Shown here one piece after another: positions 1-13,400 of a stretch of DNA of 64,000 nt (position 1 is its first letter; each line of letters begins with the position of its first letter). A program made the position numbers and the translations under genes. The notes below the pieces were generated by a model. That model made no database searches. It worked only from the letters and a program-made list of their open reading frames with translations, and had not been told where the DNA came from. Source of the DNA: Colocasia esculenta (Eukaryota > Streptophyta > Magnoliopsida > Alismatales > Araceae); assembly GCA_014218235.1 (NCBI GenBank), contig CM024760.1, positions 140,321,245-140,385,244 of the forward strand, in the 5' to 3' direction.

Positions 1-796
1 AGTTGCTAATAATGGTAGAATAATGTAAACATCATATAAAATGTAGTGTTCACTCAATTACTTGCTTTACAGGATTAAATTCTTTAGTAAAAGTGCTACA
101 ACTAAAAATCTTTAATTAATATTTTATATTTCACTGAAAACTGCAATGAGTTGGCTGGCTCATGCAACTACAGCATGTTGGATAGATCCAAGTCAAAAAT
201 GAGCTGGACTGAGTTGGTCCAGAGTCTCCAGACTGCAAGTCAGCCAACTAGACCAAGGTACAATTTGGTGCCAGCATCTGAAGGAAAATCATGTGCTCAC
301 ACAATGATAGAGGAGTGATGCTGACAGTCCTAGGAGGAAAGAGGCCCTTCAGAGTCCAGACAGTTATCAAAGGCTCCAAGAGACTTGCCTAAGTGACCAA
401 GCAAGATGAAGTGACAAAACAAATTACTATATTCCATAATCAGCCAAACTCTGGTTCTCATTTTCCTTTTTTTAATTCTAACAAAATAAAAAGTGACATC
501 TTTAGATAGTTTTCAGAAGATCTCATTTGTGAAAAGGAGGCTTCAAAGGTCATGTACAGCCATCACATACACACAACCTGAATAAAGTTTATGGTTCACA
601 TATTACTTTTTCATAATCTTCGTTTGGATATATTTATTTACTAAAATTCAATTCTCTCACCTACCATTGCAACATAAAATCGTCTAGCTTTCTCTAAATT
701 TTAGAAACATTCACCATCTCATTTCCACGTAAATGCATGCAAATAAACAACCCTAAATATAGCATGTGTTAGAAACTGCCATTATAGATCAAATAC
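1..796. other. AlaRS intron 13 (partial)
   Basis: AT-rich sequence with no exon, repeat or reading frame that I can recognise. Confidence 0.6.
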
Positions 797-919
797 CTGG
801 CCACCTTGTTCAGCATAGAAGCTTGTACTTTCCAGTATAATACCAACATCAACACCAGCTGTAGCAGTTTCTTGGAACTCAGCTCCTGTATATATTGCTT
901 TTATCACACTTTTATGATC
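797..919 (-). CDS. ALATS: AlaRS exon 13 (last one in window)
   Basis: Encodes DHKSVIKAIYTGAEFQE through ESTSFYAEQGGQ in 41 codons, the start of the editing domain. The donor is at 796. I see no further AlaRS exon in 1-796, so intron 13 is longer than that. Confidence 0.94.
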
Positions 920-3900
920 CTAAAAGAATTTTGAAAAAATTATTCAAAAGTTCAAAACTAAAGGAAAAACTACAAGAAAGTAATTTCTTGTTCAAAAGAA
1001 AAGCAAAGAGGAAGAAAAAGACTCTTGCAAACAGAAAACATGATTTAGGGAAACAATACACAGGATCACCATTTTCTGAAGATTTATGCACTTTCAGAAT
1101 AATAATATGTAATTGAATTCACAAAAATACATAAACTAAATGGCATCCCTCGAGCTCCCATGAATATGTGTGATTTGATTTACATCAGAGCATTAGTTGA
1201 CAACAAGAACGATTTTCATTCTTTCCTCTCTAAAACCTTAATTGGTACTCTTCCACAACATATAAAGGTCTGGCACTGGTAGCAAAGGACAAGCATCTAA
1301 AGATATAGAGAGGGAACATCCAAAAGTAGATATTCATCTTTGAAACTCAGCTAAACCCAGAACATTTACCTATGAAGAGGAACCACACAAGCTTAGGTTA
1401 AATTGATCAGCCTATGGTACACCAGGAGTGGCCCGGTTGGTTGGGTGCTCCGTCGTACACCAGATGGGAGTTCAATAACCAGGTCTGTCAGATTTATAAG
1501 GAGGTTTTCTCAAGAATTGTAAATAGTCAGGATTTAGGCGCACGTCCTGGGTCTCAAATCCAAGACATGTCTGTACAGTTCAAAAGACTAGGCCAGCCAG
1601 CCTAGCACACTAAAAAAAAAATTTGATCAGCCTATGTCCTTATTCCTTAAGACATCTATTCAAGGGAAAAATGCACTTTTATCATATGCATATGCATATT
1701 TAGCTTAATGGAAAAACACAGACGCCAAACCTTCTCAAGAATTATTGCCATGCCACATTTTCCCAATCACTTTGTGGCCAACATGCCCACTGTCACATAA
1801 TACATGGTAAAATAGCACAATAAGATGTATTTTAAAGCATCATTAGGTCACAGAACCAAAGGCAATCTGGATGGGCAGGCAATTACTGAGAAAATAATCC
1901 AGATGGTATAAAAAATTGGACAGCCCACAACCTCTAACCCACCAAAAGGGGGCATCTCCATTCAGGACCCATCAGCCAGATGACTTATCCTTTCATTTTA
2001 CTATTTCATCCAATATCGTTACCAGACAAGGGTTGAAAAGGTACTTGAGGTAGTATAACAACTGAGATATGTATTGAGGAGTTTTCTTCCCTTTTGACAA
2101 CTCAAAGGGATGTGTTCTTGAATGGCATTTTCACTCATTCACAGAGGGTGTCCATTAATAGTGGGTGTGACATCTGAAGGGCAGAATACTTAACAATCAA
2201 GATAAAACAAAAACTAATAAAAATAGCATACCTTCGTTGACTCGTTTTTAGATATTAAAGGACTCACCTCGGTATCCCTCATCACCAAGGTCATTTTTGG
2301 GGAGCTTTCATCAGAGGGAGACACATTTTGGATAACTTTTTGGTGGTGCGTGAGCGTATTTATGCTTTTTAGTAGTAGAGGAGAAAGGGCGTGGTTTTGA
2401 AGTTGGATTATGAGAAAGCTTATGACAGGGTCAGCTAGTAGTGTCTCTTTGATGTTCTACAAAGGATTGGGTTTGAGGCCGCCTGGATTGAGTGGATTAG
2501 AACTTGTGTCACTTCAGCTTCCTTCGTTGTTCTTATTAATGGAAGATGGCACCATAGTTCCGTAGTGGTCGGGGCCTACGCCAAGAGGGCCCTCTTTCCC
2601 CCTTCTCTTTGTGCTGGTGGCGAGTGTTGCCGGTAGGGTGTGGCAGAAAGCTGAGGCTTTTGGGCTGATCAAGGGTTTTCTGGTAAGCAGAGATAATCCC
2701 TCGCTTTCTCATCTTCAGTATGCCGATGATACTATTTTATTTCGAGGGCCAATCTCATACCATGGCGAAGCTTTTGTTGGAGCTACTGGAGGAGATCACT
2801 GGTTTGACGGTTAATTTCCACAAGAGTCTGCTGGTTGGGACATTGGGGTGAACATGGAGAATAGATCTTTATGGAGGGGCCCTACAATGTTGGGTTGTGC
2901 CATCGTAGAGTTCCCCATCTCATACCTAGGCCTCCCTCTTTCCCCGGGGCCCCCCGTTGCGTTGATTGGCGCCCCATTATTCGGCGGTATGAGTCCAAGC
3001 TTGAGGGGTGGAAGGCTCGATTGTTGTCTTATGGGGACCATCTTACTTTGTGCAGTTCGATTTTGGACAGTCTCTCCACCTATTTTCTCTATGTTCTGCA
3101 TTCCAAGCTCTATGGCTATGAAGCTTCATTTCATCCAGAGCAGATTCTTTTGGCATAGTTCTAGTGACAAGTGCGAAGGGTGGCATGACATTTCTTGGGG
3201 TAGGATTACCACCCCCAAGAAGCAAGGTGGATTGGGGCTAAAAAATGTCAGAAACTTCAATTTAGAGCTCTTCTTGGCGAATGGCTATGGCGGTTAGGAA
3301 ATGAGGATGAGGGGTTATGGATCGATGTTATCAAGCGCTGCTATTTTTCCTTCTCCAGAGCCTGGGACCTGGACCTTTCCCCCTGTCACAGGACCTCCTA
3401 TCCTTGGACCAAGGATGAGGGAGTCGATTTCGGTTTCGGTTTCGAGTGGGTCCAAAACCAAAACTGATTATGTTTTGGTTTTGGCCGAAACCGACCGAAA
3501 CCTATAAAAGACCACCAAAAAATATTAAAAATGTAAAAAAAAAAATTAAACAAAATCTGAAAAATATAAAATTTCATCACAACACAAAAAAAACCCATTG
3601 GACATGCATATAAGATTGAAAAAAAATGGATTAAGTGATAGATATATGTGTGTGACATGTTAATAGAATATTAGATGCATATTAAATAGTTAAACAATAA
3701 ACATGAAGTGATCTTGTAGTCTTGCACTACCATAAATTTGTAAGTAGAATGACATAAAAGACAATTAGGAGCATGCTTGGAACCTAAAACAGTCAAGCAT
3801 ATGTACTTATTGTTGGAGTGTGGAGCCCAAACTCTCAAATACGCGCCCTCGCATGCGGATCGCCCAATATAGCGAAATCCCCCCCCCCCACCAAAGTCAA

Positions 3901-6087
3901 AAACAACCCCCCCTACGCCCCCTGCGACACTGCCCCCCCCCCTTCTATGCCAAACCTCCCCTCACATCTCAGATCTGAGGGGGTCACAAGAGTTCACGTC
4001 AGGTTTCGCCCGGTGTAGACAGTTTCAGGCCGACACTAGGCGAAACCGGTTTCAGGTTTTGCCCAAAACCAATAAAATAATATTGTTTTAGTTTCAGACC
4101 GGAACAGTGTTCCGGTCAGCTTTCGTGTCGCCCTAGGCCGAAACCGACACGTTTCGGTGTGTCAGTTTCAGTTTCGAGCGAAACCTACATCCATGCCTTG
4201 GACAGATATCTCCTCTTCCAGAGACCTTATGTTTCTGGGATCCGAGTGAAGCTGCGAGATGGTCGCAAGTGCCTCTTTTGAAAGGACAGATGGTGTCTCG
4301 TGACTTTACTTTGGAGTCCTTATTCCCTTGCCTCTTTGCTATTTCAGCAACTTTCGATAGTTCTGTGGAACAGACTTTTGATCAGTAGGTCCCAAGTGGC
4401 TCCTGAGCCCTGACTTTTAGGCGTGACTTCCATCAGAAAGAGCTAGAGCAGCTCCAAACTCCGCTACGCTTGCTTTCTACTAATCACTCACAGGTTGGGG
4501 AGGATACTTAGATCTAGAGATGGGGGAAGGAAGGCAGTTACTCAGTCAAATCAGCTTGTGAAGTATGCTCGGATGGGGGTGTACGCTTTGGATTTTCCAA
4601 AAGTGTGGCCAACCAACCCTCTCAAGGTTAAGATTTGGCCTGTGGGGATTGCCCATGGGAGACTTCCTACTAGGGACAGATTGACTTGCTTCTTATAGGA
4701 TGTGAGTCCTACCTGCAATCTTTGCGGTGCTGATGAGGAATTGTTGGATCGCCTTTTATGGGTTGCTCCGATTCTCAAGAGATATAAAGGGGGAATGCTC
4801 AGAAAACCAGATGTTTTATCACCCTGTGAGGTGATGTCTCATCTTTGCTTCAATTGGCATAGACCCTAGCCCCTCAGGTCGAACCAAGGATGGCAGAGTC
4901 GGGTCGGGTGGCTGGGTCGGCCCCAGCCGATCCCGACCCTGAGTCGGGCCAGACTCGGCCTGAGTCGGGCCGAGTCGGCCTAAGTCGGGACAGTGAACTT
5001 TGTAAACCAGTCCCATGGGTGGGTTGGTGTTCCCCCCCCAGAGTCGGGTCGCCAGGGACCGACCCAACTCAGAGTCGGCCGACTCCGCTCCGAGTCGGCC
5101 GACTCTGCCATCCATGGGTCGAACAGGTTGGTGCGGTGGCTTATTCATCATGCCACCTTATGGGCAGCGGAGGGCCAACACAATCACCGTATCTTCAGGA
5201 GGTAGTCTCATGCGGAGGAAGTGTTGTTACATTTTGTTTGGGTTAGGGTGAAGGAGTGGGTGGCCACTCTCTCCAATGTAAATTCATCATTATCTCCTCT
5301 TTTCCGCCTTGGTGTGTTTTTTATCTATAGGTGTTTTGGGGTTGGCTTCTTTTTGGGTATGGGCCCACCAATACTTGTACATTCTCTTTCTTTTAATATA
5401 TATATGTGGACAGTACTTTCAAAACAAAACTCAGCCCTCACCCCAACAGCAACCATGTGCTGACCAAGTTGTGGAGTGCCGAGCGGAGCTTGAAGGTCAA
5501 ACTCACAATGGGGAACCCTGACCATTTTACTTCAAAAATTTTGTACTTAACCTGTGTAAATTGGTAATTTGGGTGGTGGAGGTGGATCAAATGAACTCGG
5601 GGGGAAGGTGGAAGGAAGAGAAGAAAACTATATCAATATGCTTAAAGTAGACAGGAAATCTAAAGGTGAATACATCTCTTAGCAAAGCAGAGGCCTAACC
5701 TGATTCCATATATACTTGACACTGTCATCTGTGGGTGCCACACCCTTCCTACGTAGCTCCGATGTGGCATCAGCATCCATGGCAATGGCCTCACCAATTT
5801 GCTGCACGCCATAAATAAGCAAAAGAAAACTGAACAAGTGCTCCTTAGTTTCACAAGACAACATAAAATCAAAATCACATAAATTATCAGATTACGTGGC
5901 ACTAAGGACCAATGAGAACAAAACTACAAGCACATTCTTTTTGCAGAAAGACTGGTGACATGATCAAAACTATCAGCATCTTGAAACAATGAAAAATAAT
6001 TAAAATTTTGTTTCGCGCTGGGAAAAGATGTAAATGATTTCAGAGGAATACACATTCAGAAACTCATACATATACATATTTGTGTAC

Positions 6088-6120
<33 letters not shown>

Positions 6121-9100
6121 TTGCCACTCGTGGCACCAAAACTGTGTAGCTACACCTACACTAAAATCACATAATTTGATATCAAAGTTTAAATCTACTA
6201 TGTTAAATCTTCTATACTAGCAAAAACTAAGTATGAATAAAATAATTTACTTTAGAAGCCTGGACCATACGAGTCCTTTATTGATAAATAATAAATATAA
6301 AGGTTGAACAGACTAATCATCATGAAAAACGGATCCAAACCACCCTCCAGAGAAGAACTAACAAAGTGAATCTTAAATTTGACATCAAATCATGCTGTTT
6401 TGGAGTAGGAAGCAATGCACTTTTGGTGTTTTCACATTCTCTTTATGCAGCATAACAATAAGGATCATACTGCCCCCAAAGTCTTAGAAATTTCTAAAAA
6501 ACACCAACATAAAGGATATCAGCTTTGCTGTGGATCATAACTATAGCCAACTAAAAAAATATTTCTTATCCTTTTTGACCAATAACAACCTGGCCATGTC
6601 AAAAAGATAAATGTGAGGCACCCAATGTTTCTTTATGATGCACTTCAAAAAACCAAGTTGCAAAAAGGAGACACTCAAGTGGAGATAACACTCGACACAA
6701 TATAAGTTTGTTATACTCCACTAGGCCAAATTCTCAATCCTCTTCTATATATTGGAGTTCTTAATTCAAGTCCATCTGACATGATGCTCAAGCAGAACAT
6801 AACATACTGCAATACGGAACACATTGAGAAATTGTGAAGTTCCAGCAAATAAGCACCACTGTTTCCAAGAGAATCTTATTAGAAAATTTTTTTGGATCAG
6901 CACTGAATGGTACCTTATTGCGAGCACTTCTAGCTTTCTGCCTTGCTTCCTCCATAGCAACATTAAAGCCATCAATATCAACTGTTAAACCTCTTTCTTC
7001 TGCCATGAGCTAACAGGGGGGGCGGGGAAGAAGAAAAATTCTTTTCTTTATCTTCAGGGGAAAATAATTGAAGTACTTGAAGCTGAGTATGCACATTACA
7101 TACCTGGGTCAAATCAACAGGAAAACCATATGTATCCCACAGAACAAATGCATCCTGAATTCAGAATAAAATTAAGGAGCTAATTAGAATGGTACTCTAT
7201 GAAGAAAGATAGAGCAAACACCACAGAATTAACACAATGGCACATAGATGGGAGTTTCGACCGAAACCAAAACGTTAAACCGGACCGAAACACTGTCCCA
7301 GTCCGTTAACTAGGGCTGCAAACGGAATCCGAAATTCTGATCCAATTTCGATAAAATTATCAATTTCAGAATTGAAAAATGATACTGATAGCTTATCGGA
7401 ATCGGAATTGGATATTCCGATAAGCTATCGGAATCAGAATCGAAATTGAAAAAAAATTGGAATCGGAATCGGTTATTCCGGTAAATTATCCATTAACTGA
7501 AAAGACAAAGTCATGTTAAACACCTTAGTTTATCGGAATTTCGGTTCCAATAATATAATCGGAATCGGAACGGAATTGGAATTAACCATTATGATTTTAT
7601 CGGAATCGGAATCGGAACTATATTTCAGTTATCGGAACCGGAATCGGAAACTATGTTTCCGGTTCCGAATCCGACCTGTTTGCAGCCCTACCGTTAACTA
7701 AAACATAATAATAATATCTTAATGCTTTCGGCTTAGACCTTATTTACCTGAACATCATTTAATTAAGTGTTTATATTCATTTACTTAAGATATTACATGT
7801 AAATAGGGAAGTACCCCCATTTGAATCTAATAAAAATATCAAAAAAATCATATCTCTTACCAATAAAAAGTCAACTCATCCACCTAAGAAGAAAATTGAG
7901 ATTTTGATGATTTCATCGAAATGCCGACTTTCTAATCCCTCATAATTTGGCCTAACTGAAAATTTCATAACTCAAATAAACCACATGGAATGCTAAAAAT
8001 TCAAAGTCCAGTGAAATAGGTCAAACGTACATGTGAATCTAAAGTCATTAGGAAAGTGAATCCCTTGGAGAAGTCACATGTATGTTTAACTTATTTCACT
8101 GGACTTCGAATTTTTAGCGTGTCATGTGGTTTATTTGAATTATGAAATTTTTAGTTAGGTCAAACTATGAGGGATTAGAAAGTCAGCATTTCGATGAAAT
8201 CATCAAAATTGCGATTTTCTTCTTAGATAGGGGAGTAGTCTTTTATTCGTAAGCATGGTTTTGCAAGGCGAATCGGATCGGCCCGATTCGGCCGAATCGG
8301 ATCGGATCAGGGGAGATCCGATCCGTGATTCGGGTGATCCGATCCGATTCGAATGGGTACATACATACATACCCTTTCTTCCCCTCTCTTCTTCATACTT
8401 ATTTACTTGAATATCATTTAAGTAAATGTTCATTTACTTAAGATATTACATGTAAATAAGGAAGTACCCCCCATTTGAATCCAATAGTCACATGCACATT
8501 TGACTTTTTTTACCGAACTTTGAATTTTTAGTGTTCCATATGATTTATTTGAATTATCAAATTTTTAGATAGGCTAAATTATAAGAGATTAGAAAGTTAG
8601 CATTTTGCTAAAATCGTCGAAATCGTGATTTTCTTCTTCGATGGGAGAGTTGACTTTTTATTGGTAAGAGATATGATTTTTTTGATATTTTTATTGGATT
8701 CAAATAGGGGGTACTTCCTTATTTACATGTAATATCTTAAGTAACTTAAATGATATTCAGGTAAATAAGTATGAAGAAGAAAGGGTGTTCCCCCATGGGC
8801 AATATACACATATCTATATATACATAAATATATATATATATATATTAATCCTATGCGAATCGGGCCGATTCGGTCCGATTCCATGCGAATGAATCAGGGA
8901 GAACCCGATTCGGTCCGATTCACCGCTCCATCAAACCATGTTCGTAAGAGATATGATTTTTTTGATATTTTTATTAGATTCAAATGAGAGGTACTTCTTT
9001 ATTTACATGTAATATCTTAAGTAAATGAAACTACAAATATAAACATTTACTTTTATTAATCCAATTTATTTCCACTGGCGTTGTTGATGTTTTGGTAATT

Positions 9101-10398
9101 TCTTATGACTTTTCAGATTTTTTGTAATTTTAATGGGTTTTTGCAGATTTCGGCTGGTTTCAGCCAATTTCCCATCCTTGATTGACCAATAGATTAACCT
9201 GCTGGTTACATGTGTGATAATGAAGTTTATACAGAGAAGCTAATCACGATGGGAAATTTTATCAAAAACAGGTTGACGAGATAGAAGATCAGAATTTACT
9301 AAAGCATTCTAACTATTCCAAGAAGGCCTTCACAAAATGCCTTCAACCTTCAAAAGCTGCAATGACACATGCCACTTGTCCTTGAGTGTTAACCTGGAGG
9401 GTGTTTTCCTGAAATGGACCATGGCAACCGGCAAGTTTACACTGGTGTGTACACCAATCCAGAATATGCCAACAAAGATGAAATGTTTGGGCAAGTTTTA
9501 AACATCATGCACTTTAAGATATCCTATTACTCGGTGCTTCATTAGATGGTGAGATCATGTACTTGCAGTTCGCATAAAATATGTGACGTTGCATTAATTC
9601 TTTAATCAGGTGTTATTCTTCAATGAAAAAAAGGTAATATATCCTTAAATTCATACACATGCCTGAAGATGGACCTAATTTACCTTGATAATAGAATCAG
9701 CCAAACATATTTTAACAATATTAAGTTAGAGACATAAAAGGTAGCTGCTGGAACAAGAGATGTATAAAATAAAAAGGGCAGATGTACTTACTATCTGTTT
9801 AATCAAAAGTAAAAGATGAAAGTCGGAACAGATTAAGTTACTACAGCAGAAACCGAAACTTGCCTGTCCACTAAACTTGTCTCCCTGAACCTCCTGTGCA
9901 GCCTTCTTAAACTTGTCAATTCCCTGTAATGATGGAATGTTTAGTTGCATGTCATTCTAAAACAAAATAGTGAACAAACAAAGGGAAAACAAATAAAAAG
10001 GAAACCAAATTTTCTGACAAGATTCCAGAGTGAACAGGTATCTAGAGATCAGATGTTTTGACCAGAATACTCAGAGCATATGTATAACAAAAGCTATGAG
10101 TTGATTCAGATGTGTTCCAGCGGCTAATACAGTTTTTAATCTTATAAGAAAGAAATTGTAAAATCTCCTCAAGAAACACCTGTACTTAATTGTTCTAACG
10201 AGGTCAAAAGAAGTATCAAATTGAAAATCCTGTTCATCTGTCTTTCAGTATCATTTGGAAAAGGCCATAAGAGGGACTTTGATGATTGAAATTCCTCACG
10301 ACATCATTTTCCAACAAAAATGAGGCATCTCAGCTTACAGCGGTTATTGAGCAAGAAAAAAAAACAAAAACTCACAGGCCCATGGACAGAAGCCTTTT

Positions 10399-10433
<35 letters not shown>

Positions 10434-13400
10434 ACAGATGATTCTCTCCCAAATTCATCTTGAGGATTTTTGAAAAGTCAGATTTTGGACAACTTTGGTT
10501 AAAGGTTTGAAAAGAAAAAGAAAAGAGTTCATTATCTTTTGTCAAAAAGGAAGAATACTAATTTGACAGAAATCTATAACCTAATTAAAGACCCACGACA
10601 ACCTATTGGTTTTAGTAGAACTTATTATTAAAATTTCTACTCACGCAAAAATTTCAGATAATCAGGTTACAAGAATGCCTAAAAATGCTACCATATCTAA
10701 GATGACCCACATCATTTCATTCGAAAATGAGGGGAAAACCTTTTTTTGTTCTCGAAATACCAATGCACCAAATGAGGATATGACAGGTGATTGTGAAATG
10801 CTACATGACCTACAATGTTGGTATGGTACACACTACACAGTGTTCGTACATGTGGATAGAAGACAGAGAAACTACATACACCAGACAAGCATGTTGAGAT
10901 GAATGTCTGAAAATTTTATAAAGGATCAGATCTGCATTACACTGAAGAAATGAAACAAAAGATATGGTAGAACTAGGACACTGTTTAACACGCGGGAATT
11001 CTTCATCTTATCTCTTAGAAGAAAAAGATAATTTGGTTGATGTTTATCTATTTTGCGTACAAGCCAGTCTGTTAAAATAGACAAATTTCATTCATCTATT
11101 AGGCGATTTGGGTGTCGTGTACTGGACATTTCCCCACCAACCGAAATCGATGTTAATTTACATCAAAGTGATCTCGAACACCTTTGATTCTCTATCAAAG
11201 AACATTTTTTGTCTCTATTCGTTATGACAATATTGATCTTGATGATCGTCTTTCATGGATATGTACTCTTGCAAAAAAATTTGAAGTATTCATTGCTTAT
11301 ACACATGTAATTTGAAATGCAACTGGTCTTTCAAGACCTTTACAAATGGTGCCGATTATATAATCGGATCTTCAAAATTACATTCGGCCACGATCGGACC
11401 CTTTTGTATTTGCTTTTGTCATGATCAGATCGTTGATTTGCATCTTCATCACGATCGAACCATTGGATTCAAATTTCATCACAATTAGGCCGTTAGATCT
11501 GAACTTCATCACGATCAGGTCGTTGAATTTGAATTTCATCACAATCAGACCATTGGATTTGAACTTCATCACGATCAAGCCGTTGAATATGAATTTCATC
11601 ACGATCGAACCGTTAAATTTGAATTCGATCACGATCAGGACGTTGGATCGCAAAGATGATCACTGTCAGCCCGTTGTATTTGCTTTGTGGTCACCATCAC
11701 CATTTTGACTGTGATATGACCTTTAAGTGGTCTTGCCAGATTTCTGCAAGTTTGTACCCTTTTTGGGGTTTTGCTACAATCTTCCACCCTTTTTGAGATT
11801 TTCGCAGCCCTCGAACACCTTTGATTCTCTATCAAAGAACACTTTTTGTCTCTATTCGTTATGACAATATTGATCTTGATGATCCTCTTTCATGGATATG
11901 TACTCTTGCAAAAAAATTTGAAGTATTCATTGCTTATACACATGTAATTTGAAATGCAACTGGTCTTTCAAGACCTTTACAAATGGTGCCGATTATATAA
12001 TCGGATCTTCAAAATTACATTCGGTCACGATCGGACCCTTTTGTATTTGCTTTTGTCATGATCAGATCGTTGATTTGCATCTTCATCACGATCGAACCAT
12101 TGGATTCAAATTTCATCACAATTAGGCCATTAGATCTGAACTTCATCACGATCAGGTCGTTGAATTTGAATTTCATCACAATCAGACCATTGGATTTGAA
12201 CTTCATCACGATCAAGCCGTTGAATATGAATTTCATCACGATCGAACCGTTAAATTTGAATTCGATCACGATCGGGACGTTGGATCGCGAAGATGATCAC
12301 TGTCAGCCCGTTGTATTTGCTTTGTGGTCACCATCACCATTTTGACTGTGTGATATGACCTTTAAGTGGTCTTGCCAGATTTCTGCAAGTTTGTACCCTT
12401 TTTGGGGTTTTGCTACAATCTTCCACCCTTTTTGAGATTTTCGCAGCCCTCCCACCTCGGGGTACTTCTGCAAGTATCAATCACTATGATCAAAAAGCTA
12501 AAAACTTGACCAATGTTGTGTTTTGAAGAAAAAAAAAACAGAGGAGATTTGGACAGCATTGTATCCATGACTGTTCAAGAGCTCCTTGCCATTTTCTGAC
12601 ATTTTCAAACACTTTGTCATTCCTTGGCCTTTTCAGACCTCCTGCCATCATGGATGGCAAAATCGACCGACTCGGAGCGGAGTTGGTCGACTCGGAGCGG
12701 AATCAGCCAATGGCGGCCCGATTTTGGGGGGGGGACCACCCACCCATGGTATAAGGTGGAATCGGGGTGGATCGACCAGAATCGGGTAGTTTTATTTACT
12801 TAAGATATTACATATAAATAAGGAAGTACCTCACATTTGAATCTAATAAAAATATCAAAAAAATCATATCTCTTACCAATAAAAAGTCAACTCTCCCATC
12901 GAAGAAGAAAATCGCGATTTCCGTGATTTTAGCGAAATGCTAACTTTCTAATCTCTCATAATTTAACCTATCTAAAAATTTGATAATTCAAATAAACTAT
13001 ATGAACACTAAAAATCTAAAGTCCGGTAAAAAAAGTCAAACGTACATATGACTTCTCCAAAAGAGCCACTCTCCTATTGACAGCACTTAGTCTGCTTGAG
13101 ACTTCTCAGGATTTGGTCAAACCTAAGCTATCATCACCTAAACTCATGAGATTTTTCACTTTTTAATTGAAAAAAAACTAGAAAGTGACAAATATAACAT
13201 TTACTTAAATGATGTTCAGGTAAATAAGGTATCATAATTATCGTTGCTCTGTATTGTAATATGAACATATGTGCAACTATACTATAGATATATCCAAAAT
13301 GTTCTATTATTATATGTTTTTTAAGAATTTTTCCTGATTTTTCCTCATTTTTTACAATTTTAGACTCCAATGGAGTCGGGCAAATCCTCCGATCCGACCC

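Larger units (their letters stand above)
2246..5420 (+). pseudogene. L1-type LINE reverse transcriptase remnant, split by two MITEs
   Basis: Broken frames carry non-LTR reverse transcriptase pieces in order: VLKLDYEKAYDRV (about 2399), SASFVVLINGR (about 2514), SHLQYADDTILF with the catalytic YADD (about 2706), then LTVNFHKSLLVG and PKKQGGLGLKNV. After the first MITE come HGRLPTRDRLT (about 4650) and CNLCGADEELLDRLLW, which fit the zinc-binding zf-RVT tail of plant L1 ORF2. Many stops and frameshifts; the 5' half with the endonuclease is missing. MITEs at 3410-4195 and 4885-5116 interrupt it, so the LINE is older. Limits are approximate. Confidence 0.85.
7243..9180. mobile_element. Outer MITE with fold-back core, two elements nested inside
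   Basis: Ends CATAGATGGGA (left) and CAAGGATGGGA (right, inverted) with GAAACC/GGTTTC words beneath. Target duplication not clear. The core is a long inverted repeat around about 8045; arm segments such as TCATATCTCTTACC recur inverted at the right end. It encloses a hAT MITE (7311-7690) and another MITE (8254-8940). It lies between AlaRS exons 10 and 9. Confidence 0.65.
9190..11172. other. AlaRS intron 9/8 sequence around exon 9
   Basis: Apart from exon 9 and a (GA)n run at 10402-10431, this is AT-rich intron with no recognisable element. From about 10985 the sequence becomes repeat-like, but I could not define a boundary. Confidence 0.5.

Noticed and set aside
7235..9188. Target duplication for the outer MITE at 7243-9180
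   Set aside because: Neither the 8 bp CAATGGCA versus ATTGACCA nor shifted versions match well enough to claim one.
10606..10902. 98-codon frame in AlaRS intron 8
   Set aside because: No ATG at its first codon, no recognised domain, AT-rich intron composition; likely chance.
11395..11660. Possible CRISPR-like array of 30-bp units
   Set aside because: Units are contiguous and all degenerate; there are no conserved repeats with unique spacers, and the DNA is plant nuclear.
11378..12345. Four repeat-rich frames on both strands (about 84-95 codons each)
   Set aside because: They follow a 30-bp minisatellite whose length is a multiple of three, which keeps every frame open; there is no protein logic.
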